DNA of 64,000 bases from Psychroserpens burtonensis DSM 12212 (GCF_000425305.1 NZ_KE384347.1:178357-242356); one strand, 5' to 3'. Shown: positions 1-10,160, counted from the stretch's first letter. The notes: generated by a model from the sequence alone, not told the origin. Translations and numbers: made by a program.

Positions 1-2823
1 GTTTTATATATTACTTTCCTCTTTTGGAGCTTCGTGGCTATTGGTCAAGATAAAATTGACCTTGTTGCATCAATTGACGTTGCGACCAAAACAATAAAAA
101 TAAATGAGCGTATCGTATATCAAAACCAAAGCAATGATACCTTATCTGCTATTTATCTCAATGATTGGAATAATTCTTACTCTACAAAAAAAACTCCATT
201 AGCAAAACGATTTACAGAAGAATTTAATGACAAGTTTCATTTTGCAAAAAGCGAACAACGTGGTTACACTGTCATTACTAAAATTAAAGATAAATTAGGC
301 GCCTCATTAACCTATGCGAACTTAAAAGAATTTCCTGATGTTGTTAAAGTAGAACTTCAAACCCCTTTATTACCAAATCAATCTTACGATATTACTTTAT
401 CTTATGATGTGGTGTTACCTGATGATAATTTTACCGGTTATGGGATCAGTCCAGAAAATGATTTCAATTTAAAGTATTGGTACATCACTCCTACCGTTTA
501 TAACGGAGAATGGCAATATTATAGCAATAAAAATTTAGATGACTTGTATATCTCAAAAGCAGATATGACGATTCAAATTGAATTCCCTCTCAATTACCAA
601 GTTATAAGTGAACTTAATACAATAGATATTAAACAATATAAAGATAAGCAAACATTTTTTTTATACGGAAAAGATCGCATTAACACCCATTTGATAATAT
701 CGCGATTATCAGAATTTAAATTTGTTCAAACCGATGATTTTATCATTTACTCAGACTTATCTAGCAAAGGAATACCTACTGAAGAAAAAGCAATAATTAC
801 AGATAAAATCACACGTTTTATCACAGAAAACCTTGGAGAATATCCTCACGAACGTCTTTTAATTACTAACAATGATTACAAAAAAGATCCTTTATATGGA
901 CTAAATCAGTTACCAGATTTTATTCGTCCATTTTCAGATAATTTTCAGTACGAGTTAAAACTTTTAAAAACAGTACTCAACAATTATTTAGAAAACACAT
1001 TATTAATTAACCCTCGAAAAGATTATTGGTTAAGGGACGGGATTCAAATCTATTTCTTAATGAAATATGTTGAAACCTATTATCCAGACACCAAACTATT
1101 AGGGACTTTAGCTGATTTTTGGGGAATTCGTTCTTTTCATGCTGCAGATTTAGCCTATAATGACCATTTTATGCTGTTTTTTATGCAAATGGTAAGAACT
1201 AATCTCGACCAACCATTAACAACATCGAAAGATTCATTATTAAAATTTAATGCCAATATCGCTGGAAAATATAAGGCAGGAATCGGCTTAAGATATTTAG
1301 ATGACTTTGTAAACGCTAACGTAGTTGAACAAGTAATCTCAGATTATTTAAAAAACTACAAACTACAAATTACGAGTTCAACAGATTTTCAAGACCTTAT
1401 AAAATCAAAAACATCAAAAGACATCAATTGGTTTTTTACAGATTATATAGATTCAAGAAAAAAGATAGATTTTAAAATTAATAAGGTTCATAAATTTGAT
1501 GACTCTATACAATTTACAATAAGAAACAAGCGAGATAACAGTATGCCTATTTCATTATTTACACTAAGTAAAGACTCTGTTGTTTCTAAATCTTGGTTTG
1601 AAAATATTGGGAAAGAAAGACGCGTAACTATTCCTAGAGACAGTATCGATAAACTGGCTCTAAACTATTATAATACTATTCCAGAGTTTAATTTAAGAGA
1701 TAATTATAAGTCAATGAAAGGTTTTTTGTTTAATAATAAACCTTTCCAGTTTAGACTTTTCAAAGATGTTGAAGATCCTTATTATAATCAAATATTCCTC
1801 ATGCCTCTAGTGGAATTTAATAATATTTATGACGGACTAACATTAGGTGCTAAATTTTATAATAAGACTGTTTTAAGAAAGCGTTTAAATTATAAATTTT
1901 CGCCGCAATATGCTACTAAATCAAAGTCATTAACAGGGGGCGGTTCCGTTTTTTACTCACATCTTATTGAAGATATGGATCTCTACAATGTGTCCTACGG
2001 CATGGGTGCTAAATATAACTCCTTTGCTGAAGATTCGTTTGTAAGTATCTTTACGCCTAGTATTTCCCTATCTTTTAGAGACAATGATGACTTTAGATCT
2101 GATAAGTCAAGGTTTTTAAATTTACGCTATCTTAATATCTCTAGAGAAGTTGGACAAAATGCAATCATAGAAGATTTACTAGAACCAGATTATAGTGTAT
2201 TAAATTTAAGATATGTAAACTCCAACCCAGGTTTAGTGAACTTTTATAAGTGGTATTATGATGTTCAATTTGCTGAGAAATTTGGAAAGATTGCTTTAAA
2301 TTATGAGTACAGAAAACTATCTGAAAGCAATAGACAGTTTAACCTGCGTTTATTCGCAGGAATGTTCTTGTACAATAACACAGACCTAAATTCAGATTAT
2401 TTTAGCTTTGCCTTAGATAGACCTACAGATTATTTATTTGATTACAACTATTTAGGTCGCTCTGAAGCTTCAGGTGTTTTTAGTCAGCAAATTATTATTG
2501 CCGAAGGAGGTTTTAAATCTAGATTAGAAACACCTTTTGCTAATCAATGGATGACCACAGCGAATGCAAGTACTACAATTTGGAAATATATCGAAGCCTA
2601 TGGCGATATTGGACTCGTAAAAAGCAAAGGGTTCAATCCTGTATTTGTATATGACTCTGGTATAAAACTAGATCTTGTTACCGATTATTTCGAATTGTAC
2701 TTTCCCATATACTCAAATCTAGGTTGGGAAATCGGTCAGCCTGGTTACGATCAAAGAATTAGAATTAAATTCACATTAGATCCTCAAGCGTTATTAGGAC
2801 TTTTCCGAAGAAAATGGTATTAA
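1..2823 (+). CDS. M1-peptidase-like outer-membrane beta-barrel protein, 5' end missing
   Basis: The reading frame is open from base 1, so the true start lies left of the window. The first codons give a hydrophobic stretch ending in VAIGQ, the tail of a signal peptide; the GTG at 34 is inside it and is not a credible start. The first ~480 residues resemble the beta-sandwich plus helical body of M1 (gluzincin) peptidases. Where HExxH should be, around bases 949-963, the sequence reads YELKL, and the WLxEGFA element has become WLRDGIQ (from base 1027), so zinc-dependent catalysis is unlikely. The last ~370 residues are rich in alternating aromatic strands and end in KWY, typical of an outer-membrane barrel. 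I infer a surface-anchored pseudo-peptidase; its substrate is unknown. Confidence 0.75.
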   Translation, partial: VLYITFLFWSFVAIGQDKIDLVASIDVATKTIKINERIVYQNQSNDTLSAIYLNDWNNSYSTKKTPLAKRFTEEFNDKFHFAKSEQRGYTVITKIKDKLGASLTYANLKEFPDVVKVELQTPLLPNQSYDITLSYDVVLPDDNFTGYGISPENDFNLKYWYITPTVYNGEWQYYSNKNLDDLYISKADMTIQIEFPLNYQVISELNTIDIKQYKDKQTFFLYGKDRINTHLIISRLSEFKFVQTDDFIIYSDLSSKGIPTEEKAIITDKITRFITENLGEYPHERLLITNNDYKKDPLYGLNQLPDFIRPFSDNFQYELKLLKTVLNNYLENTLLINPRKDYWLRDGIQIYFLMKYVETYYPDTKLLGTLADFWGIRSFHAADLAYNDHFMLFFMQMVRTNLDQPLTTSKDSLLKFNANIAGKYKAGIGLRYLDDFVNANVVEQVISDYLKNYKLQITSSTDFQDLIKSKTSKDINWFFTDYIDSRKKIDFKINKVHKFDDSIQFTIRNKRDNSMPISLFTLSKDSVVSKSWFENIGKERRVTIPRDSIDKLALNYYNTIPEFNLRDNYKSMKGFLFNNKPFQFRLFKDVEDPYYNQIFLMPLVEFNNIYDGLTLGAKFYNKTVLRKRLNYKFSPQYATKSKSLTGGGSVFYSHLIEDMDLYNVSYGMGAKYNSFAEDSFVSIFTPSISLSFRDNDDFRSDKSRFLNLRYLNISREVGQNAIIEDLLEPDYSVLNLRYVNSNPGLVNFYKWYYDVQFAEKFGKIALNYEYRKLSESNRQFNLRLFAGMFLYNNTDLNSDYFSFALDRPTDYLFDYNYLGRSEASGVFSQQIIIAEGGFKSRLETPFANQWMTTANASTTIWKYIEAYGDIGLVKSKGFNPVFVYDSGIKLDLVTDYFELYFPIYSNLGWEIGQPGYDQRIRIKFTLDPQALLGLFRRKWY

Positions 2824-2925
2824 TAAATTCTTAATAAAAAGGACAAATATTAACTGATTTTAACAATTATTATTGAATTTAGTGTTTTTTTTATCATATT
2901 CTCAGTATTATAACAATATTCAACA

Positions 2926-2956
2926 TTGTTACATTAGCAAATTTTAGCTAGATTTG
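2926..2956 (+). promoter_or_regulatory. Bacteroidota-type promoter of the E1 dehydrogenase gene
   Basis: TTG at 2926-2928 is followed after 20 bases by TAGATTTG at 2949-2956. This fits the Bacteroidota sigma-A pattern TTG - N17-23 - TAnnTTTG. Transcription would start near 2963, only a dozen bases before the ATG at 2976. Confidence 0.6.
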
Positions 2957-2975
2957 CATTAAATAATAGACACCT

Positions 2976-5387
2976 ATGACAACGATGACCAAAGCCACTT
3001 CTGATATGACTTTTCAAGATTTCAAAGATGAAATATTGGATGATTTCAAAACTGCTATGACGAGTAGAGAATGTAGTCTTCTGGGTCGTCGAGAAGTACT
3101 TACAGGAAAGGCTAAGTTTGGGATCTTTGGTGATGGTAAAGAAATCCCTCAAATCGCTTGGGCAAAAGTATTCAAAAATGGCGATTTTAGATCGGGATAC
3201 TATCGTGACCAAACTCTTATGATGTCTATAGGAGAACTCACCATCCAACAGTTTTTCGCTGGGCTATATGGACATACATCTATAGAAGCAGATCCAATGA
3301 GTGCTGGACGTCAAATGGGGGGACATTTTGGAACCCATAGCCTCGATGATAAAGGTGACTGGAAAAACCTCACAGAACAAAAAAATTCTAGTGCAGACAT
3401 CTCTCCTACTGCTGGTCAAATGCCAAGACTTTTAGGATTAGCTCAAGCCTCAAAAATTTACAGAAACGTAGAGGGTATTGATACCACAAAATTTTCTATA
3501 AAAGGTAATGAAATTGCTTGGGGAACCATCGGTAACGCAAGCACGAGCGAAGGTTTGTTTTTTGAAACTGTAAATGCGGCTGGCGTACTTCAAGTGCCTA
3601 TGGTCATCAGTGTTTGGGATGATGAATATGGTATATCTGTTCATGCAAAGCACCAAACTACAAAGGAGAACATTTCAGAAATACTAAAAGGTTTTCAAAG
3701 AGATAAGGATAACAAAGGTTATGAGATTTTAAAAGTTAAAGGTTGGGACTATACAGCATTAATCGAAACCTACCAAAAGGCAGAGCGTATTGCTCGCGAA
3801 GAACATGTGCCTGTTATGATTCACGTCATTGAGTTGACTCAACCACAAGGTCACTCAACATCTGGTAGTCATGAACGTTATAAAAGTAAAGAACGCTTAG
3901 ATTGGGAAAAAGAATACGATTGTATTTCTCAAATGAAGATTTGGATGATGGAGAATAACATAGCTACAGAGGAAGAGCTAGACACTATTCATAAAAACAT
4001 AAAAAAAGACGTACGAAACGGTAAAAAAGCGGCATGGGATGCGTTTCTAAAACCTGTTCTAGAAGAGAAAGTAGAGGCTATTAATTTAATTACTGCTACA
4101 GCACAAAAGAGTACTAACCGCGTTTTTATTACAAAAATCATTAATGATTTAAAAGATATTCAAGAGCCAGGAAGAAAAGATGTCCTTTCTGCATGCAGAA
4201 AGACACTAAGATACCTCGTTGGTGAAGGTTCTACCGAAAAGACAGCACTTCAAAAATGGATCAAAACTTATTTCAATGAGGTACAGCCTAAATACAGTTC
4301 TCACCTGTACAGTGAATCGAAATGGTCTGCTTTACATGCTAAAGAAGTTAAACCAACTTATGACGACATTACAGAATTAGTAGATGCGAGATTAATTATA
4401 AGAGACAATTTTGATTCTATATTTGGTAATTATCCTGATGCTTTAATTTTCGGAGAAGACTCGGGAAACATTGGTGATGTAAATCAAGGATTAGAAGGCC
4501 TTCAAGAAAAGTATGGAGAACTTCGTGTTGCAGATGTAGGTATTAGAGAAGCTACAATTCTAGGTCAAGGTATCGGTATGGCAATGCGAGGATTAAGACC
4601 AATTGCCGAGATTCAATATTTAGATTACATACTCTATGCCTTGCAAATCATGAGTGATGATTTAGCAACACTTCAGTATAGAACAAAAGGAAAGCAAAAA
4701 GCACCTTTAATTATTAGAACTCGAGGTCATAGATTAGAAGGTATTTGGCATTCTGGATCCCAATTAGGAGGTATCATAAACTTAATTAGAGGAATTCATG
4801 TGCTCGTGCCAAGAAACATGACTAAAGCTGCAGGATTTTACAATACGCTTTTAGACTGTGATGAACCTGCTCTGATCATAGAATGTTTGAACGGTTACCG
4901 TTTAAAAGAAAAAATGCCAAATAATATTGGCAAATTTAAAACGCCAGTTGGTGTTATAGAAACAGTTAAAGAAGGAAGTGATATTACTCTAGTTTCTTAC
5001 GGTTCTACGCTGCGAATAATTGAACAAACAGCTAAAGAATTAATGGAAGTTGGAATTGATGCAGAGGTTATAGATGTACAATCATTATTACCTTTTGATC
5101 TTAACCATGATATTGTAAAAAGTGTCTCAAAAACGAACCGTTTGATGGTCATTGACGAAGATGTTCCTGGAGGCGCATCTGCTTATATTTTAAATGAAAT
5201 ATTAAATACTCAAAACGGTTATCAGCATTTAGATAGCCAGCCAAAAACCTTAACTGCAAAACCTCACCGTCCTGCTTATGGAACAGATGGTGATTACTTC
5301 TCAAAACCATCTTCTGAAGATATTTTTGAAGCTGTTTACGAAGTGATGCACGAAGCGAGTCCTACTGATTTTCCAAGATTGAGATAA
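2976..5387 (+). CDS. 2-oxoacid dehydrogenase E1, fused alpha and beta subunits (2-oxoisovalerate type)
   Basis: 803 residues. The N-terminal half is the E1-alpha thiamine-diphosphate domain, with GNASTSEG at about residues 189-196 and WDDEYGIS further on. The C-terminal half (from about residue 460) is the E1-beta transketolase-like domain, with FGEDSG, RVADVGIRE and GMAMRGLRPIAEIQ. Such fused alpha-beta E1 proteins are common in Bacteroidota and are annotated as branched-chain 2-oxoacid dehydrogenase E1, decarboxylating the oxoacids of Val, Leu and Ile and passing the acyl group to E2 lipoate. No E2 or E3 gene is adjacent. The ATG at 2976 is preceded by a good promoter and followed by a terminator at 5411, so it is probably monocistronic. 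Substrate range (branched-chain versus pyruvate) is not provable from sequence alone. Confidence 0.9.
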   Translation: MTTMTKATSDMTFQDFKDEILDDFKTAMTSRECSLLGRREVLTGKAKFGIFGDGKEIPQIAWAKVFKNGDFRSGYYRDQTLMMSIGELTIQQFFAGLYGHTSIEADPMSAGRQMGGHFGTHSLDDKGDWKNLTEQKNSSADISPTAGQMPRLLGLAQASKIYRNVEGIDTTKFSIKGNEIAWGTIGNASTSEGLFFETVNAAGVLQVPMVISVWDDEYGISVHAKHQTTKENISEILKGFQRDKDNKGYEILKVKGWDYTALIETYQKAERIAREEHVPVMIHVIELTQPQGHSTSGSHERYKSKERLDWEKEYDCISQMKIWMMENNIATEEELDTIHKNIKKDVRNGKKAAWDAFLKPVLEEKVEAINLITATAQKSTNRVFITKIINDLKDIQEPGRKDVLSACRKTLRYLVGEGSTEKTALQKWIKTYFNEVQPKYSSHLYSESKWSALHAKEVKPTYDDITELVDARLIIRDNFDSIFGNYPDALIFGEDSGNIGDVNQGLEGLQEKYGELRVADVGIREATILGQGIGMAMRGLRPIAEIQYLDYILYALQIMSDDLATLQYRTKGKQKAPLIIRTRGHRLEGIWHSGSQLGGIINLIRGIHVLVPRNMTKAAGFYNTLLDCDEPALIIECLNGYRLKEKMPNNIGKFKTPVGVIETVKEGSDITLVSYGSTLRIIEQTAKELMEVGIDAEVIDVQSLLPFDLNHDIVKSVSKTNRLMVIDEDVPGGASAYILNEILNTQNGYQHLDSQPKTLTAKPHRPAYGTDGDYFSKPSSEDIFEAVYEVMHEASPTDFPRLR

Positions 5388-5410
5388 ACTTTCTTATTTT
5401 AAATAATATA

Positions 5411-5438
5411 AAAAACCTTCCTAAAATGGAAGGTTTTT
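5411..5438 (+). terminator. Rho-independent terminator of the E1 gene
   Basis: An 11-bp perfect inverted repeat (AAAAACCTTCC / GGAAGGTTTTT) with a 6-base loop and T-run lies 24 bases after the E1 stop codon. Confidence 0.85.
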
Positions 5439-5528
5439 CTGTTTTAAACATCTCATAAACTGCCATATGTCATAAATTAGTTATTCTATATTTCTTAATT
5501 TTAGTTGTTACATCTCAACTTTAATTAT

Positions 5529-6347
5529 ATGATTACAGAAGAGGTTATTAATTCACTTAAGACCAATACAAATCTTTTAAACTATTTAAACTCTCATCAA
5601 GATGCTAATCCAAGTTATCAATCGGTTATTGATACATACGATTATGAACAGGAACTGTTACCATTACAAGCCAAACTTGTGAACTTTCAACGTTGGGTGT
5701 AAAAAGAGAATAAAAAATAGCCATCATTTTTGAAGGAAGAGATGCGTTTGGTAAAGGCGGTACCATAAAGCGATTTAAAGAACACTTCAATCCAAGAGCC
5801 ATGCACATTGTTGCTTTAAATAAAGCTACCGAGGTTAAAAAAAACCTATGGTATTTCAATAGATATATTTAGGAACTTCCCTATGCTGGTCAGATCGTTT
5901 TCTTTGATAGAAGTTGAAATAACAAAGCAGTTGTAGAGCCAGTAAATAACTTTTGTACCAAAAAGATTATAAATTTTTCATGAGTCAAATAAACGAATTC
6001 GAAAAGATGATTCAAGAATCAGGAATACATCTCATTAAACTTTACTTTTCTATTACAAAAACAGAACAAGAAAGACACTTTAAAGACATTCTAAATTCCC
6101 CTATTAAGAAATGGAAATACAGTAATATTGACAAAAAGCTTCGGTGCTTTGGGACGAATACACAAAGTATAAAGAGGCTATATTTGAAAACACTCAAGAA
6201 CATGCACCATGGAAGATTATTAAAGCTAATAGAAAAACGAATGCAAGAATAAACGCTATTGAATACATTCTAAAAAAAGTACCTTATGAAGTAAAAGACA
6301 AAGAAACCATTCGTCATAAGTCATTGCGTTCTATTATTAATGAATAA
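5529..6347 (+). pseudogene. Polyphosphate kinase 2 family pseudogene
   Basis: Translating across frames recovers almost a whole PPK2 protein. It starts with MITEEVINSL at ATG 5529; then comes the Walker A region IIFEGRDAFGKGG (from 5726), LNKATEV, Walker B-like IVFFDRS (from 5893), AVVEPV, SGIHLIKLYFSITKTEQE, LWDEYTKYKEAIFE (from 6145) and WKIIKANRKTNARINAIEY. The frame is broken by a stop at 5700 with a shift before 5717, in-frame stops near 5870 and 5917, and another shift near 6140. Intact PPK2 uses polyphosphate to phosphorylate nucleotides. Several independent lesions rule out sequencing error; the gene is dead. The usually invariant Ala of the P-loop has also become Phe. Confidence 0.88.
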
Positions 6348-6500
6348 TTTTGTAGTAGATACAACTACTATTATCAGTATTGACAATAAAGTTATTGTGG
6401 AAAACGAACACTGTATATGTCCTATTTGTTTTCTTATATGACAGTAGCAATCTTAATTTAAAGTATACATATAGTGGCTCAACTTTGAATCATCAATAAC

Positions 6501-6529
6501 AATCTATCCCACTAGTGATAGATTTTTTT
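6501..6529 (+). terminator. Rho-independent terminator
   Basis: AATCTATC / GATAGATT inverted repeat with an 8-base loop followed by a run of Ts. It lies between the PPK2 pseudogene and the methyltransferase and probably served the former. Confidence 0.65.
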
Positions 6530-6555
6530 ATCTTTATAGGAAATCACAATAAACT

Positions 6556-8160
6556 ATGCTTTCAAAACTAGATAAAGAACAACTAAGAGGTACTATTTTT
6601 AGACACTTAGATGGTATTGCGACTGCTACTTCAGCCTATGCTTTATACAAGAAAGGCATTTTAGATTACCTTTTAGAAGACAAGACTGTACGTCTCGAAA
6701 CGTTGACAAAAACATTCAACGCTAATGAAGGTTATCTCAATGTAGCTTTACGTGTACTCTGTTCTCAAGGTTGGTTGATACAAAATCTAGATCATAAAAC
6801 AAATCAAATTTCTTATACAATTAATGAGGTAAGCGCTAGGGCTTTTAAATTAGTTCCGTTGTACGAGCAATGTGTCAATCTACTCAAGTATTCTGTGCGC
6901 TTTCCAGATGAGCGTATTGGCCCAGATGCATTTAGTGCTTTAGAAAAAGTATTTACATCCTATGAACAGAAATTTGGTTTGGATGTTTCCGAAGAAAACA
7001 CTGTAGAACATCAAATTCTAAAACATATTGAAGGTGTTATTGTTGCACCAATTATTGTGCTTTTAGGAGTTAACGGTTTGTTTCATAAGTATTTTATGGA
7101 TGCCTCATTTACTGCAGAAGAGTATCACAAAGATCCTGAGAGTTTCAAAAAAATCTTGGATTTCTTTGCTCATTTAGGATGGTTCAAGAAAAAGAAAAAC
7201 ACCTATCAATTCACAGACGAAGGTCTGTTTTTCGCCAAACGGGCTAGTGCTTATGGCGTTACCGTTTCATATTTGCCAACTTTTGTACATTTGGATGATT
7301 TAATCTTCGGAAATGCAAAAATCCTGAAAACCGCCTCACCAGAAGACACAGAGAAACACGTACATCGTGAAATGAATGTTTGGGGAAGTGGTGGTGCGCA
7401 CTCTACCTATTTTAAGGTTATCGATCAAGTCATCATCAAACTATTTAATAAGCCTATCGACGAACAACCCAAAGGTATTTTGGATATGGGTTGTGGTAAT
7501 GGTGCTTTTATTCAGCATATATTTGATGTGATAGAATATCAAACACTTCGTGGCAAAATGCTTGATGAGCATCCTTTATTGTTGGTTGGAGCAGATTTTA
7601 ATCAAGCAGCACTAAAGGTCACGAGAGCCAATTTAATCAAAGCAGATATTTGGGCAAAAGTGATTTGGGGAGACATTGGCAGACCAGATATTCTAGCCAA
7701 AGATTTAAAAGAAGATTATAATATAGAACTAGGCGATTTACTCAATGTACGTACATTTTTAGATCACAATCGCATTTGGGAAACACCAAAAACCAAAACA
7801 CAAAGAACTAGTAAATCAACTGGAGCTTACGCAAGTTTAGGCAAACGATTATCAAACAATGTCGTAGAAGACTCTTTATTAGAGCATCTCACAAAATGGA
7901 AACCTTATGTAGAACGTTTTGGTTTGTTAATGATAGAATTACATACCGTAAAACCAAATCTCGTCGCTCAAAATGTCGGAAAAACAGCAGCTACAGCTTA
8001 TGATGCAACACATGGATACAGTGACCAATACATATTAGAAGTGGATGTATTTAATGCACTAGCTAGAGAAGCAGGCTTACATCCAGATGAGCACTATTTT
8101 TCTAAATTTCCAAATAACGAGATGGCAACCGTTAGTGTCAACCTATTAAAAGGCAACTAA
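6556..8160 (+). CDS. Class I SAM-dependent methyltransferase with N-terminal winged-helix-like region
   Basis: 534 residues. The N-terminal ~130 residues (HLDGIATATSAYALYKKG, then ALRVLCSQGWLI) resemble the dimerisation/winged-helix part found in O-methyltransferases. A second similar helical module follows (ILDFFAHLGWFKKK). The SAM-binding motif I is ILDMGCGNGAFI at about residues 305-316, and GADFNQAAL supplies the acidic motif II residue. The protein is longer than a simple small-molecule methyltransferase and recalls methyltransferase modules of polyketide pathways, but no synthase is nearby, so the substrate is unknown. It is followed after 12 bases by a DoxX gene, probably co-transcribed. 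Confidence 0.75.
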   Translation: MLSKLDKEQLRGTIFRHLDGIATATSAYALYKKGILDYLLEDKTVRLETLTKTFNANEGYLNVALRVLCSQGWLIQNLDHKTNQISYTINEVSARAFKLVPLYEQCVNLLKYSVRFPDERIGPDAFSALEKVFTSYEQKFGLDVSEENTVEHQILKHIEGVIVAPIIVLLGVNGLFHKYFMDASFTAEEYHKDPESFKKILDFFAHLGWFKKKKNTYQFTDEGLFFAKRASAYGVTVSYLPTFVHLDDLIFGNAKILKTASPEDTEKHVHREMNVWGSGGAHSTYFKVIDQVIIKLFNKPIDEQPKGILDMGCGNGAFIQHIFDVIEYQTLRGKMLDEHPLLLVGADFNQAALKVTRANLIKADIWAKVIWGDIGRPDILAKDLKEDYNIELGDLLNVRTFLDHNRIWETPKTKTQRTSKSTGAYASLGKRLSNNVVEDSLLEHLTKWKPYVERFGLLMIELHTVKPNLVAQNVGKTAATAYDATHGYSDQYILEVDVFNALAREAGLHPDEHYFSKFPNNEMATVSVNLLKGN

Positions 8161-8172
8161 CTTAATTATATT

Positions 8173-8550
8173 ATGAAAAAAAACTTTACAGACTTAGCGC
8201 TATTCGTGCTGCGATTGGGATTTGGCGGACTTATGCTAACTCACGGCATTCCTAAAATAGAAAAACTAACAAATGCAGCTGAATTTCCAGACCCTATGGG
8301 TATCGGTGGATTACCATCGTTAATTTTATGTCTCATTGGCGAGGTCTTAGCTCCTATTTTAATTATTGTAGGCTTTAAAACAAAATGGGCGGCATTACCA
8401 GCTGCAATTACAATGTTTGTCGCTGCTTTTGTGATTCATGCAAAAGATGATTTAGGCACCAAAGAACAGGCCTTATTATACCTTATCGCATTTGCTGTCA
8501 TATTTTTAGCTGGTGCTGGAAAACTCTCTATTGACGGTATGAAAAAATAG
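8173..8550 (+). CDS. DoxX family membrane protein
   Basis: 125 residues forming four predicted membrane helices. The start (LFVLRLGFGGLMLTHGIPKI) is the typical first helix of DoxX proteins, with the conserved R and HG-K. DoxX-like proteins are small inner-membrane proteins, sometimes tied to redox homeostasis, but the exact reaction is not settled. The 12-base gap to the methyltransferase upstream suggests an operon. Confidence 0.85.
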   Translation: MKKNFTDLALFVLRLGFGGLMLTHGIPKIEKLTNAAEFPDPMGIGGLPSLILCLIGEVLAPILIIVGFKTKWAALPAAITMFVAAFVIHAKDDLGTKEQALLYLIAFAVIFLAGAGKLSIDGMKK

Positions 8551-8640
8551 TTTTTCTTCGCAAAGGAGCCTAATATAAATTATCATTTACGAGTAGTGCA
8601 AAATAGAAAATGGCTTTTATTTTATATTTTGAAATGTACT

Positions 8641-9471
8641 TTACTTGTTCAAAAAGTCTATTAGAATTTTATTTAATTCTTCTTTGTGCGTGATGTTTAG
8701 ACCGTGAGGAGCGCCTTTAATAACTTCTAAAGTATTATCCTTGATTCCTTTTGCTGCTTGCTTCGCAGAAGTTTGAATTGGCACTGTATTATCTGCATCT
8801 CCATGAACAATTAATGTTGGAACATTTACATTTTTAAGTTCTGGTCTAAAATCTGTATGCATTCAAGCTTTTGCTGTTTCTATGGTTGCTCTTGGTGACG
8901 CATGCAAGGCAATACTAAAATCATAATCCAACTGCGCTTGACTTACCTTATCTTTATTATTATCATAATTATAAAAGCCTTTTGAGAATTCTTTTAAGAA
9001 ACCAACGCGATCATTTTCTAATGCATCTTTGATTCCGTTTAAATTTTCTGCTGGCACACCGTTTGGATTATCTTCTTTTTTCTTGACCAAAGGAATTATA
9101 CTACTAATTAAAGCTGCCTTTGCGATATTCTCGTTTCCGAAGTCTGTAAAATACCGAACAACTTCTCCTCCTCCCATTGAAAACCCTACCAGGATTGCAT
9201 CTTTGAGCTCTAACTGCTTCACTAATTGATTAAGGTCACCCGTAAGTGATGAATAATCATAATTATTCCAAGGTGATGATGAAATCCCAAATCCACGTCT
9301 ATCATAAGAAATACATCTGAAACCCGCTTCTACGATTTTCCAAACTTGGTGCTCCCAAGACTTTCTACTAAGAGGCCAACCATGAATTAATATGACGGGT
9401 TGACCAGTTCCATAATCTTCATAAAAAATACCTACTGTTTCTTCTTGTGTTTTGTTTGTTATAAATGGCAT
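8641..9471 (-). pseudogene. Alpha/beta hydrolase (chloroperoxidase-like) interrupted by one in-frame TGA
   Basis: Read on the minus strand, ATG 9471 opens a 202-residue frame with the oxyanion HGWP motif and the nucleophile GFSMGGG. It stops at TGA (8865-8863), and the same frame continues to 8641 with IVHGDADNTVP (catalytic Asp) and GAPHGL (catalytic His). Relatives usually have Trp at the stop position (KAW-x-TDF), so a single TGG-to-TGA change is the likely lesion. The truncated product would lack two of the three triad residues. There are no frameshifts, so the break is recent, or a sequencing error. A methionine codon follows directly after the stop, so the 73-residue tail could in principle restart, but it would not be an enzyme on its own. 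Confidence 0.85.
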
Positions 9472-9574
9472 AAAAGTTTAATTTTAAATTCATTTTTAAG
9501 ATACCTTGATTTACGGGTAAGCATTGACGGATTTAAATAAATGATTAGCTCAAACAAAATACTTTAATACATTC

Positions 9575-10045
9575 ATGAAAGCAGTTTCAGTAGTTACCAT
9601 AAGAAAAGAACTCAAACACAAATCAAACGAGGAATTAGCAGAGCTCTGTTTGCGTCTCTCCCGTTTTAAAAAAGAAAACAAGGAGCTACTCACCTATTTA
9701 TTATTTGAGGCAGATAGTGAAGAAGGTTATATAGAAACAGTAAAGGCCGAAATTGATGAGCAGTTTGCAAGTATGAATACCAATAGTTATTTCTATATTA
9801 AAAAAAGTGTTCGTAAAATTCTACGGAATACTAAAAAGTACATTCGATATTCTCTCAATAAAGAGACAGAAGTTGAATTACTCCTTTATTTTTGTAAAAA
9901 GCTAAAAGCCATGTCACCGCCTATACATCGCAATACAACATTAACCAATTTGTATGATCGCAATATGGAAGATATTACAAAGAAGATACTCAGCCTACAT
10001 GAAGATTTGCAGTATGACTATAATCAACTATTAAGTGCTCTTTAA
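9575..10045 (+). CDS. Conserved-looking hypothetical protein, helical, basic
   Basis: 156 residues, no signal peptide and no membrane segment. It is rich in Lys, Glu and Leu and predicted mostly helical (for example IKKSVRKILRNTKKYIRYSL). I recognise no domain. Codon use matches the neighbours, so it is probably real. It is followed by a 115-bp gap holding an attC-like relic and then a membrane protein gene. Confidence 0.6.
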   Translation: MKAVSVVTIRKELKHKSNEELAELCLRLSRFKKENKELLTYLLFEADSEEGYIETVKAEIDEQFASMNTNSYFYIKKSVRKILRNTKKYIRYSLNKETEVELLLYFCKKLKAMSPPIHRNTTLTNLYDRNMEDITKKILSLHEDLQYDYNQLLSAL

Positions 10046-10094
10046 AAAATAAATACCTCTTAAATTTCAGGAACTCTATTAAGGTTGGTTTTCT

Positions 10095-10155
10095 TTTACT
10101 AACTTCGTTACAGCCAACGCAATTAACCCTGTATAAACACATCTGGCAAAATATG
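10095..10155 (+). repeat. Possible decayed attC-like repeat half
   Basis: This stretch resembles the right half of the cassette-array repeats at 58.5 and 61.8 kb: TTTACTAACTT, then a GCCAACGCAATTAACC block, then GTATAAACACATCT and GGCAAAATATG just before the next start codon. The GTT core has been lost. The similarity was noted by eye. Confidence 0.4.
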
Positions 10156-10160
10156 TCGAT

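Noticed and set aside
6340..6443. 33-codon ORF after the PPK2 pseudogene
   Set aside because: Short, no recognisable content, overlaps the pseudogene end.
8863..8865. TGA read as selenocysteine or Trp
   Set aside because: No recoding element seen and family position is Trp; a nonsense mutation is simpler.
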